64,000 nucleotides of DNA, from assembly GCA_002305715.1 (NCBI GenBank), contig DBQD01000066.1:80193-144192 (forward strand). The letters run 5' to 3'. This stretch comes from Proteiniphilum sp. UBA1403 (GTDB lineage Bacteria > Bacteroidota > Bacteroidia > Bacteroidales > Dysgonomonadaceae). The position numbers and the translations under genes are program-made. Every line of letters begins with the position of its first letter. Within the stretch, counting starts at the first letter, position 1. Positions 49,263 through 57,375 of this stretch are shown one piece after another. Under the pieces are notes generated by a model that was not told the origin of the DNA, searched no databases, and saw only the letters and a program-made list of their open reading frames with translations.

Positions 49263-50576
49263 ATGTGGACTGACATCATCATAGTGCTCCTGCTGATCCT
49301 GCTCAATGGCTTCTTTGCACTTTCGGAGATTGCGATTGTTTCGGCAATGAAAAACAAACTTAACAGGGAACAAAAACAGGGAAGTAAGGGAGCCGGCCGT
49401 GCATTAAAACTTCAGGCCGACCCCGATAACTTCCTTTCGTCGGTACAGGTTGGAATTACCCTTATTGGAATTATCAACGGTGCATTTGGAGGGCAGGCTT
49501 TTGCTGTCTATCTGGTTCCTTTCTTTGAGCGATTTGCAGCCACTGCTTCATTTGCGGAGGGCATCTCTATGGGTGTTGTGGTCTTCCTAATTACCTATGT
49601 TTCTATTGTAATTGGAGAGCTTGTACCCAAAACCATTGCATTAAACAATGCCGAGAAGATGGCTATGCGTGTTGCTCCCTTCATTCATGTGGTGAGCATC
49701 ATCTTTTATCCGTTTGTGAAGCTTTTAGCCGTATCAACCAGTTTTATAACACGCTTGATCGGTCTTAAACCAAAGGATGACATAATCTCGGAGATGGAGT
49801 TACGCGCCATGTTGAAGACTGCATCTCACGAAGGAGTCATTGATGTGGAAGAGAACATTATTCACGAACAGGTTTTCTACTTTTCCGATAAAAGAGCCAT
49901 CCACCTAATGACACATCGCACCGATGTTGAGTGGGTTGATATCAGTAAAGACAGAGAGGCAATCATTCAAGATCTGCTTCAGATGAAGCATAGCAAGATA
50001 CTTGCCTGTAGAAAGAAAATTGATGAATTTGCCGGAATCATCTCCATGCGTGATTTTTTACTCCGACTAAACATGAGGGAACCCTTTTCAATTGAGGATC
50101 TTATCATGGAACCAATAATTGTTCCGAACACACTTCGGGCACAGAAGGTTTTGGAGAACTTTAAAAACAACCACAAGTTCGTTGCAGTTGTAGTGGATGA
50201 ATATGGTAGTCTCGATGGTATCATAACCATGCACGACATATTCGAAAATTTAGTGGGTACCATTCCGGAGGAAAACGATGATACATCGGCCGATCCGCTT
50301 CTTTTCATGCGTGATGATCACTCAGCGTTGGTGAGTGGAGAGGCCCCAATTGAGATATTGACCCAGCTAGATGAGGATTTTATTGTTGATTTTGATAAGA
50401 TCGACTATTCTACTGTTGCCGGTTTTGTTTTTGCATGTATAAACAAAATACCGTGCGTAGGAGATAAATTCGATTACGACAACCTCCATTTCGAAATTGT
50501 GGACGTAGATGGAAATAAAATAGATAAATTATTAATAACAAGGAAAATACAAGTTTTTGATAAAGAGATAGATTAA
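49263..50576 (+). CDS. CNNM/CorC-type membrane protein with CBS domains (hemolysin family)
   Basis: 437 residues. Residues 1-195 are the CNNM (DUF21) transmembrane domain with three to four helices (IIVLLLILLNGFFALSEIAIVSA, then YVSIVIGELVPKTIALNNAE). Two CBS domains span about 215-345, including VVDEYGSLDGIITMHDIFE, and a CorC_HlyC domain ends the protein. Relatives take part in Mg2+ or Co2+ efflux; the haemolysin label is historical. It lies alone between the nucleotidyltransferase and the galactose cluster. Confidence 0.92.
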   Translation: MWTDIIIVLLLILLNGFFALSEIAIVSAMKNKLNREQKQGSKGAGRALKLQADPDNFLSSVQVGITLIGIINGAFGGQAFAVYLVPFFERFAATASFAEGISMGVVVFLITYVSIVIGELVPKTIALNNAEKMAMRVAPFIHVVSIIFYPFVKLLAVSTSFITRLIGLKPKDDIISEMELRAMLKTASHEGVIDVEENIIHEQVFYFSDKRAIHLMTHRTDVEWVDISKDREAIIQDLLQMKHSKILACRKKIDEFAGIISMRDFLLRLNMREPFSIEDLIMEPIIVPNTLRAQKVLENFKNNHKFVAVVVDEYGSLDGIITMHDIFENLVGTIPEENDDTSADPLLFMRDDHSALVSGEAPIEILTQLDEDFIVDFDKIDYSTVAGFVFACINKIPCVGDKFDYDNLHFEIVDVDGNKIDKLLITRKIQVFDKEID

Positions 50577-50599
50577 TTGATTTTGAGGTTTTATGTAAA

Positions 50600-50668
50600 A
50601 ATTTATGTTGTATAACACAATAAATTATTGGGTAAATCTCCAAATCTGTGTTAATTTTACACGAATTT
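50600..50668. promoter_or_regulatory. Two candidate operator palindromes at the galM promoter
   Basis: Palindrome 1 spans 50600-50626 (centre 50613); its arms AATTTAT and ATAAATT are perfect, with inner TGT and ACA also symmetric. Palindrome 2 spans 50642-50668 (centre 50655) with AAAT, GTGT, ACAC and ATTT in symmetric places. The centres are 42 bp apart, about four helical turns. A possible promoter (TTG at 50628-50630, TAATTTTA at 50652-50659) lies between and under them, so a repressor bound here would block transcription of the gal cluster. Confidence 0.45.
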
Positions 50669-50722
50669 AAATCAAAAATCAATCTTCATCGAAATCTTAT
50701 TTTTTAAAACCAAGAAAATTGC

Positions 50723-51799
50723 ATGAACAAAATGTATAGCAAGTCCGGTTTGCTGGTCGAAGCTTTTGATAAAATAGTAGATGGCAAGCAAACCGGGTTA
50801 TACACGCTGACGAATGAAGCAGGTAGTGAAGTCACCATTACCAACTATGGTGCAAAAATTGTATCGTTGATGGTGCCCGCTAAAGATGGTCGCTTAATTG
50901 ATGTGGTATTAGGGCATCCCTCAATTGATGAGTATCTTACTTCGGAAGAACCCTATTTTGGGGCTGTATGCGGTCGCACGGCAAACAGAATTGCCGGAGG
51001 CCGTTTTTGTTTAGATGGGGTAGAATACAAACTCGCAGTGAACAATGGCCCTAACTCTCTACATGGTGGATTGAAAGGATTCAACGCTGTGGTTTGGGAT
51101 GTGAAAAATGTTTCGTCCCAGAGCATTGAACTCTTTTATTTGTCGCCCGACGGAGAGGAAGGATTTCCCGGAAACCTTTCTGTAACAATTACCTACATCC
51201 TAACAGAAGATAATGCACTTGAGATGCACTATCGGGCAACAACTGACAAAACAACCATTCTGAACCTGACGAATCATTCTTATTTTAACTTATCGGGTGA
51301 GGGTGATCCATATATTGGAGATCATATTCTATTGTTGAATGCCGATGAGTACCTTCCTACCGATGCAACTGCCATTCCATATGGTGATCCAGCTCCGGTA
51401 ATAGGGACTCCCATGGATTTCACAAAACCACAGGAGATTGGCTCACGCATCAACGATGACTTTGAGCAGCTCCACTTTGGAAAGGGGTATGATCATACAT
51501 ATATAATTAATAAAATAGACAGTGACAAAGGATATCATTATGCCGGTTATTGTCAATCTCCAAAAACAGGTATAAAAATGGAGATGTACACTACTGAACC
51601 CGGCCTACAGCTGTATACCGGAAATTGGATGACCGGCAGATTTACGGCAAAGAATGGACACTGTTATCCTGAAAGATCTGCAGTGTGCTTCGAAACACAA
51701 CACTTCCCCGACAGTATCAATAAGCCGTCTTACCCGTCGGTTGTTCTGCATCCTGGAGAGGAATTTAATTCACGCACTACATATAAATTTACTCTTTGA
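50723..51799 (+). CDS. galM: Aldose 1-epimerase (mutarotase)
   Basis: 358 residues, no signal peptide, so cytosolic. It interconverts alpha and beta anomers of galactose and glucose, supplying alpha-galactose to GalK. Catalytic residues: His185 in NLTNHSYFNLSG and Glu292 in TEPGLQLYTGNW; His114 (SLHGG) also lies in the site. YDHTY and SYPSVVLHPGEEF near the C-terminus fit the family. It is the first gene of the galactose cluster with an MFS permease and galK. Confidence 0.95.
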   Translation: MNKMYSKSGLLVEAFDKIVDGKQTGLYTLTNEAGSEVTITNYGAKIVSLMVPAKDGRLIDVVLGHPSIDEYLTSEEPYFGAVCGRTANRIAGGRFCLDGVEYKLAVNNGPNSLHGGLKGFNAVVWDVKNVSSQSIELFYLSPDGEEGFPGNLSVTITYILTEDNALEMHYRATTDKTTILNLTNHSYFNLSGEGDPYIGDHILLLNADEYLPTDATAIPYGDPAPVIGTPMDFTKPQEIGSRINDDFEQLHFGKGYDHTYIINKIDSDKGYHYAGYCQSPKTGIKMEMYTTEPGLQLYTGNWMTGRFTAKNGHCYPERSAVCFETQHFPDSINKPSYPSVVLHPGEEFNSRTTYKFTL

Positions 51800-51847
51800 T
51801 TTTCCGAAGTAACAACTTATGTGAGTTAATTAAATAATATTAAAGAA

Positions 51848-53149
51848 ATGAATACAACAACTAATCAATCAACAAACCGAATTGTGCCCATTATCATGAT
51901 GATTGCACTGTTCGGTATGATCTCCTTTGTTACCAACCTGGCGGCTCCCATGGGCCAAGTATTAAAAGAACAGTTTGGTGCATCTAACTTCCAGGGTTTG
52001 CTGGGTAACGCTGCAAACTTCATTGCCTATGCTGTAATGGGTATACCTGGCGGTATTCTCCTGCAACGCGTTGGCTATAAAAAAACAGCCCTCATTGCAA
52101 TTGCAATCGGTTTTGTGGGTGTGCTTATTCAGTATCTCTCTGGTCATTCGGCTCAAAACGTAGCCTTTGGAGTTTATCTGCTTGGAGCTTTTGTGGCCGG
52201 TTTCTCTATGTGTTTGTTGAACACAGTTGTGAATCCAATGCTTAACACATTGGGAGGGGCAGGAAACAAAGGAAATCAGCTCATTCAAATTGGAGGTTCT
52301 TTCAACTCAGTAATGGCTACCTTTACACCTGCATTTGTGGGTATCCTTATTGGTGAAGCAGCTAAAGCAAATATCAAGGACGTGTTCCCTGTAATGTACA
52401 TTGCAATGGGTGTCTTTGCACTGGCATTTTTCGTGATGTTGGCTGTGACAATTCCAGAACCTCATATTTCAAAAAATAAGGAATCGTTGAAACAACTGAT
52501 GACCGGAGCGCTCAAATTTAGACATTTTATTCTGGGTGCTGTTGGTATCTTTGTCTATGTGGGAGTAGAAGTAGGAACACCTGGTGTGATGATCTACTGG
52601 CTATCTGATCATCCTGAGGTTGGAAAAACAATTGCTGGTTTCGTTGCCGGAACATATTGGTTGCTAATGCTTGCCGGTCGTCTCATTGGTGCATCAATTG
52701 GCAGCAAAGTTTCAAGTAAAGCAATGCTTACAGTTGCCTCGTTTGTGGGATTGGTATTGGTGTTATTGGCAATCTTCTCGCCTGTTGAAACTATGGTATC
52801 ACTCCCTGTAATGCAACGTTCTGCGGCTGGAGCTCTCTCATTTGGTTTAGCTCAGGTGCCCATCAATGCTATGTTTATTGTGTTAGTAGGACTTTGTACT
52901 TCTATTATGTGGGGTGGAATCTTTAACCTTGCTGTAGAAGGATTGGGTAAATATACTGCTGCCGCATCTGGTTTGTTCATGGTGCTTGTGTGCGGTGGAG
53001 GTATCCTTCCTGCAATTCAGGGAAGTGTAGCAGATGCTGCTGGTTATCTTCCTAGTTATTGGGTTGTTGTAATTGGTCTTGCATATCTGCTATATTATGC
53101 ATTGATTGGATCTAAGAATGTGAATAAAAATTTAGACGTGGCTGAATAA
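51848..53149 (+). CDS. MFS sugar permease, probably for galactose
   Basis: 433 residues, about 12 transmembrane helices, starting with a polar N-terminus (NTTTNQSTNR). It resembles the Bacteroidetes sugar:cation symporter group near FucP/GluP (FGMISFVTNLAAPMGQVLKEQFG, AYAVMGIPGGILLQRVGYKKTAL, NTVVNPMLNTLGG). Substrate galactose is inferred from its place between galM and galK. A strong terminator lies directly after it at 53157-53185, inside the gene cluster. Confidence 0.88.
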   Translation: MNTTTNQSTNRIVPIIMMIALFGMISFVTNLAAPMGQVLKEQFGASNFQGLLGNAANFIAYAVMGIPGGILLQRVGYKKTALIAIAIGFVGVLIQYLSGHSAQNVAFGVYLLGAFVAGFSMCLLNTVVNPMLNTLGGAGNKGNQLIQIGGSFNSVMATFTPAFVGILIGEAAKANIKDVFPVMYIAMGVFALAFFVMLAVTIPEPHISKNKESLKQLMTGALKFRHFILGAVGIFVYVGVEVGTPGVMIYWLSDHPEVGKTIAGFVAGTYWLLMLAGRLIGASIGSKVSSKAMLTVASFVGLVLVLLAIFSPVETMVSLPVMQRSAAGALSFGLAQVPINAMFIVLVGLCTSIMWGGIFNLAVEGLGKYTAAASGLFMVLVCGGGILPAIQGSVADAAGYLPSYWVVVIGLAYLLYYALIGSKNVNKNLDVAE

Positions 53150-53156
53150 TACACAG

Positions 53157-53185
53157 AAAAGCCCGTTGAAAGACGGGCTTTTTTT
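53157..53185 (+). terminator. Terminator between the permease gene and galK
   Basis: Perfect 10-bp stem (53157-53166 with 53173-53182), loop TGAAAG, then a T run. It lies 8 bp after the permease stop codon and 32 bp before galK. Confidence 0.9.
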
Positions 53186-53216
53186 CTAAATAGTATTTAT
53201 TAAAGGACAACGAAAT

Positions 53217-54365
53217 ATGACCAAACAAGAAATTATTGAAGTTTTTCAGAAAAAATACGGGGTCGACAATCCCGAAGTGTATACATCTCCAGGACGTATT
53301 AACTTGATCGGCGAACATACTGACTACAACGGGAGTTTTGTTTTTCCCGGTGCAATAGACAAAGGTATGATTGCTGCCATCCATTTTAATGGAACCGATA
53401 GGATTAAGGCATATGCAATTGACCTGGATGAAAGCACTGAGTTTGGACTTAACGAAGAGGATCTGCCTAAAGAGGGTTGGGCAAAATATATCTTTGGTGT
53501 TTGCCGTGAGATCATTAAAAGAGGTGGCACTGTGAAGGGATTCGATACCGTTTTTACAGGTGATGTGCCTCTGGGCGCTGGAATGTCATCCTCAGCCGCA
53601 CTGGAAAGTACCTTTGCATTTGCACTGAACGACCTCTTGAATCTGGGAATCGACAAGTTTGAACTAGCCCGCATTGGACAAAGCACCGAACATAATTATG
53701 TGGGGGTGAAGTGTGGAATCATGGATCAGTTTGCATCTATCTTTGGACAGAAGGGACATCTGATTCGTCTTGATACAAAATCGATGGAATATGCCTATTT
53801 CCCATTCGATCCGAAAGGATATAAGATGGTGCTTCTGGATACAGTGGTGAAGCATGAATTGGCATCTTCAGCATACAATAAACGTCGTGAATCGTGTGAA
53901 CATGCTGCAAGTACCATCGCTAAACGCCATCCGGAGGTGGTTTTCTTGCGTGATGCTTCTATGGATATGCTCAACGAAGTGAAGAGTGAAATATCGGAAG
54001 AGGATTACATGCGCGCCAAATACGTGATTGAGGAAACTCAACGCGTGAGAGAGGTGAGTGATGCTTTGGAAAGGGGAGATTATGAAACGGTGGGACAGAA
54101 AATGTATGAAACCCATCATGGAATGAGTAAACTTTATGAAGTAAGCTGCGAAGAACTCGACTTTCTAAATGATGTAGCCCGCGAACATGGTGTAACCGGA
54201 TCGCGTGTGATGGGTGGTGGTTTTGGCGGATGTACCATAAACTTGGTAAAGGATGAACTGTATGATTCATTTATACAGGATGCCAAAGCTCAGTTTAAGG
54301 CTAAATATGGCCATGAACCAAAAGTGTATGACGTGGTGATAGGCGACGGAGCACGTAAACTCTAA
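53217..54365 (+). CDS. galK: Galactokinase
   Basis: 382 residues, GHMP-kinase fold, cytosolic. The galactokinase signature GRINLIGEHTDYNG lies at residues 26-39 and the ATP loop is VPLGAGMSSSAALES near 120. Glu33, His34 and Asp36 are the sugar-binding positions of the signature. GGGFGGCTINLV near the C-terminus completes the site. It phosphorylates alpha-D-galactose to galactose 1-phosphate, the first committed step of the Leloir pathway. galT and galE are not in the window. A terminator follows at 54381-54426. Confidence 0.97.
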   Translation: MTKQEIIEVFQKKYGVDNPEVYTSPGRINLIGEHTDYNGSFVFPGAIDKGMIAAIHFNGTDRIKAYAIDLDESTEFGLNEEDLPKEGWAKYIFGVCREIIKRGGTVKGFDTVFTGDVPLGAGMSSSAALESTFAFALNDLLNLGIDKFELARIGQSTEHNYVGVKCGIMDQFASIFGQKGHLIRLDTKSMEYAYFPFDPKGYKMVLLDTVVKHELASSAYNKRRESCEHAASTIAKRHPEVVFLRDASMDMLNEVKSEISEEDYMRAKYVIEETQRVREVSDALERGDYETVGQKMYETHHGMSKLYEVSCEELDFLNDVAREHGVTGSRVMGGGFGGCTINLVKDELYDSFIQDAKAQFKAKYGHEPKVYDVVIGDGARKL

Positions 54366-54380
54366 AAGAAACATATAACT

Positions 54381-54426
54381 AAAAGCCGGAAGAAGAATCC
54401 ATCAGATACCTGCTTCCGGCTTTTTT
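54381..54426 (+). terminator. Terminator after galK
   Basis: Perfect 12-bp stem (54381-54392 with 54413-54424) and a T run to 54426. It lies 15 bp after galK. Confidence 0.9.
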
Positions 54427-54467
54427 CTATTACCATCAACACAATATTATTCAATGACTCCCAGATT

Positions 54468-55160
54468 ATGTCTGCCAGTTATTACCAAAACAACGACCAT
54501 TTTTTAATTGCTACCGATTGCATCATTTTTGGCTTCCATAAAAAAGAACTGCATCTATTACTTACCCGTCGTCCCGTGGAGCCTCTTAAAAATGAATGGT
54601 CTCTAATGGGCGGTTTTATGGAAGAGAATGAAAGCCTTACGCAAGCAGCAGAAAAGATCCTTTATCGCTATACACAGCAAAAGGGAATCTACATGGAGCA
54701 AGTGGGAGCCTATGGAGAAACGGATCGCGATTGCGGAGCGAGGGTCGTTTCTGTGGCTTTTTATGCACTGGTAAAGATGGAGAGTTTTAACACCATGCTG
54801 ACACAGCAATTCGATGCCCGCTGGTTCAACATCAACAATTTGCCTGAGTTGGTTTTTGATCACAACATCATGGTTAACGATGCGCTCTCTCTTTTGCGGT
54901 ATAAAGTGTCGTCAGAACCGATAATCTTCTACTTCTTCGATGGGAAGTTTACGCTTTCCTCTCTGCAGGATCTCTATGAAACAATTTTTCAGTTACCATT
55001 CGATAAACGAAATTTCAGAAAGAAACTAGCCTCAATGGACATCCTCGATAAACTTGCTATCAAAGAGACAGAGAATTCGAGAAGAGGGGCTAATTATTAT
55101 GCTTTTAATCCTGAAAAATATAAATCTTTTCTGAAGGCTGGTAAACGATTCTCAATTTGA
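54468..55160 (+). CDS. NUDIX-winged-helix regulator (NrtR/AraR-like), probably of the galactose genes
   Basis: 230 residues. Residues 10-145 have the NUDIX fold (HFLIATDCIIFGFHKKELHLLLTRR, then EWSLMGGFMEENESLTQAAEKIL). The NUDIX box is degenerate: G49 and E55 fit, but the catalytic Glu pair is replaced by Arg67 and Tyr68. Residues 160-225 form a winged-helix domain (FTLSSLQDLYETIFQLPFDKRNFRKKLASM) like that of NrtR. In this family an inactive NUDIX domain senses a nucleotide or sugar ligand, as in the Bacteroides arabinose regulator AraR (established). Control of gal genes is inferred from position. A sequence ACACAATATTATT at 54440-54452 before it resembles one arm of the galM palindrome 1. 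Confidence 0.85.
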   Translation: MSASYYQNNDHFLIATDCIIFGFHKKELHLLLTRRPVEPLKNEWSLMGGFMEENESLTQAAEKILYRYTQQKGIYMEQVGAYGETDRDCGARVVSVAFYALVKMESFNTMLTQQFDARWFNINNLPELVFDHNIMVNDALSLLRYKVSSEPIIFYFFDGKFTLSSLQDLYETIFQLPFDKRNFRKKLASMDILDKLAIKETENSRRGANYYAFNPEKYKSFLKAGKRFSI

Positions 55161-55188
55161 GATGTGTACGGCAATCTACTAGAGTATT

Positions 55189-55920
55189 TTAGTTCTTGAG
55201 ATAATAGTTCACAGTGGTTACCACACGTACATTTTTTATGTATGGGGTGTTCTCATCGCGGTCACTAATTGAAAACTGACCTTGCGAAGCGTTTCGTATT
55301 TTTCCCAATTTGCTGCCTGAATCTAAGGCAAACTTTTCTGCAGCTTCTCTAGCATTCATAGTTGCTTCTTCAATCATCTCCGGTTTAATTTGATTTAAGC
55401 CCGTAAATTCATATACTATGTTGTAGCGATAATCTCCACCAGTGATGGCTACGCCCTGCTTCAGCAATTCGGTCTGCTCTGCTATCAGCTTACGGATCTT
55501 TTCGACATTGCTTGAGGTTACCGTAATGACCGATGTTGCATTATATCGATACTGAATGGCTTGATTTATATAACGTTCCGCTTCCATATCGATAATTTCG
55601 GGAGGGGTCACGCTAATTTCGTCTTGGGTGATACCGCGTGAAAGCAAAAATTCTACAATGGTCTTGTTCTTACTTTGAATGTTCGTGTAAAGTGTTGTTA
55701 GGTCATTCCCAAGGTCTTTATACATTAATGGCCAAATAACTTTATCGGCCATTACCTCCTTTTCTGCAAGTCCTTTCACTGACACCACACGGTCTTTATT
55801 ACTAAAGTCATGAATGGCTGCTTTTAATACGATGCCCATAACGACCAATCCAATGGATAAAATGGCCGCTTCAATAATACGGCTTCTACTACGATTGCTT
55901 CTAAATTCTTGTTCTTGCAT
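55189..55920 (-). CDS. SIMPL-domain (DUF541) protein, membrane-anchored
   Basis: 243 residues. A short cytosolic start (QEQEFRSNRSRSR) precedes one transmembrane helix (about 15-37); the rest is a SIMPL domain facing the periplasm: DRVVSVKGLAEKEVMADKVIWPL, LLSRGITQDEISVTPPEI, SVITVTSSNVEKIRKLIAEQTELLKQGVAI and NAREAAEKFALDSGSKLGKIRNASQGQFSI. SIMPL proteins include the oxidative-stress protein YggE; the molecular action is unclear. It stands alone on the minus strand. Confidence 0.88.
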   Translation of the reverse strand: MQEQEFRSNRSRSRIIEAAILSIGLVVMGIVLKAAIHDFSNKDRVVSVKGLAEKEVMADKVIWPLMYKDLGNDLTTLYTNIQSKNKTIVEFLLSRGITQDEISVTPPEIIDMEAERYINQAIQYRYNATSVITVTSSNVEKIRKLIAEQTELLKQGVAITGGDYRYNIVYEFTGLNQIKPEMIEEATMNAREAAEKFALDSGSKLGKIRNASQGQFSISDRDENTPYIKNVRVVTTVNYYLKN

Positions 55921-56266
55921 GATCCAATTCTTTTATAAATGGGTAAAGTTTATTATCCTGTTGAATGAAAAAAACAATATTGGTTTAAAGATACACATCT
56001 TTTTTTATGCATTTTCCAACTTATTCAAGTTAAATAGGTTTTTCAGGTATTATTTGTACATTTTCTTTATTTGCATAATATAAGGGAGATGAAATTGATA
56101 ATATTGGTATTTGCAATATAATGGATGTTACAAAGAAACTTTGATACTTAACCAATTGTTGTTGTACTGATCTTTTAGGTAGATATTTGTGATCATATCA
56201 ACCTTTTTTCCTATCTTTGTGTCCTAATATCATACGGTATCAATTCAACATTACAATATAGAAAAT
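55921..56266. other. Divergent gap between the SIMPL gene and carA
   Basis: 346 bp, very AT-rich. It holds the carA promoter (56186-56219) and a weak hairpin (AAAGAT at 55986-55991 with ATCTTT, then T run). An 89-codon frame that overlaps the SIMPL gene extends into it and is not credible. No attenuator or riboswitch was recognised. Confidence 0.55.
56186..56219 (+). promoter_or_regulatory. Candidate promoter of the carA-carB-carB operon
   Basis: TTTG at 56186-56189 and TATCTTTG at 56212-56219. The -7 box matches the Bacteroidetes consensus; the 22-bp spacer is a little long. It lies 47 bp before the carA ATG. Confidence 0.5.
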
Positions 56267-57346
56267 ATGCACAGATTTAAACCGGTGCGGTTGATCCTTG
56301 AAAACGGGATGGTTTTTCACGGACAATCGTTTGGAGCCGAAAAGGCATCATCGGGAGAGGTTGTTTTCAGCACAGCAATGGTCGGTTATCCCGAAAGTCT
56401 GACAGACCCCTCCTACGAAGGTCAGATTCTAACACTCACTTATCCTATAATCGGAAATTACGGAGTTCCCGCTCAAAGCGAAACAAACGGAATTTCCGAT
56501 TTTTTTGAATCCACACGCATCCATGCTTCGGGACTCATTGTGCAGGATTACTGCGACGATTATTCTCATTGGAATGCGCAACAAAGCTTGAGTGATTGGT
56601 TGCGGGAGTATGGGGTTCCAGGTATTTCCGGTATTGATACGCGCCTTCTCACAAAGATACTACGGGAAAAAGGTTCCATGCTTGGTAAAATTGTTTTCGA
56701 TGATGAAAATGAAATCGATTTTTACAATCCGGAAAGTGAAAACCTGGTTGCAAAGGTAAGTTGTAAAGAACCGATAGAGTATGGAAATGGGGAGAAAAAG
56801 GTGGTCTTGATTGATTGCGGGGCGAAATTGAACATCGTGCGGGAACTAATCAATAGAGATGTACATCTTATTAAAGTACCCTGGGATTATGATTTCACCG
56901 GTTTGGATTATGATGGTCTCTTTATTTCAAATGGACCTGGAAACCCCGATTATTGTACTGTCACGGTTGAAAATATCCGTAAAGCAATGAAATTGGATAA
57001 ACCTATCTTCGGTATTTGTATGGGAAACCAACTGTTGGCAAAGGCAGCAGGTGCAAATACTTACAAACTGAAATATGGACATAGAGGCCACAATCAGCCC
57101 GTGCAAAAAATCGGTTCAAATTCATGCTTCATCACTTCTCAAAATCATGGCTATGCCGTGAATGAATCAATGTTGGGTGATGATTGGGAACCTTGGTTCA
57201 TAAACATGAACGACGGTACCAACGAAGGAATCAGGCATAAAACAAAACCTTTTTTCTCTGTACAGTTTCATCCAGAAGCTACTGGAGGACCAACGGATAC
57301 ACGATTCTTTTTCGATGAGTTTGTGAATCTGTTGAACGTTAAATAG
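56267..57346 (+). CDS. carA: Carbamoyl-phosphate synthase small (glutaminase) subunit
   Basis: 359 residues. It frees ammonia from glutamine and passes it to the large subunit for carbamoyl phosphate, the precursor of pyrimidines and arginine. Catalytic triad: Cys251 (FGICMGNQLL), His335 and Glu337 (SVQFHPEATGGP). The usual GHQ after the nucleophile is GNQ here, as in animal CPS1. KYGHRGHNQPV, ITSQNHGYAV and NDGTNEGIRHKTKPFFSVQFH follow animal CAD/CPS1 more closely than E. coli CarA, as far as I recall those sequences. First gene of a three-gene operon. Confidence 0.96.
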   Translation: MHRFKPVRLILENGMVFHGQSFGAEKASSGEVVFSTAMVGYPESLTDPSYEGQILTLTYPIIGNYGVPAQSETNGISDFFESTRIHASGLIVQDYCDDYSHWNAQQSLSDWLREYGVPGISGIDTRLLTKILREKGSMLGKIVFDDENEIDFYNPESENLVAKVSCKEPIEYGNGEKKVVLIDCGAKLNIVRELINRDVHLIKVPWDYDFTGLDYDGLFISNGPGNPDYCTVTVENIRKAMKLDKPIFGICMGNQLLAKAAGANTYKLKYGHRGHNQPVQKIGSNSCFITSQNHGYAVNESMLGDDWEPWFINMNDGTNEGIRHKTKPFFSVQFHPEATGGPTDTRFFFDEFVNLLNVK

Positions 57347-57375
57347 GTTGTAAGAATCATTAGTGAGTAAATAAT

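Noticed and set aside
54440..54452. Full operator in front of the NUDIX regulator gene
   Set aside because: Only one arm resembles the galM palindrome; the other half is not symmetric, so it is mentioned but not listed as a site.
55814..56083. 89-codon plus-strand ORF upstream of carA
   Set aside because: It overlaps the SIMPL gene in antisense and continues into AT-rich intergenic DNA with low-complexity Phe/Ile translation.
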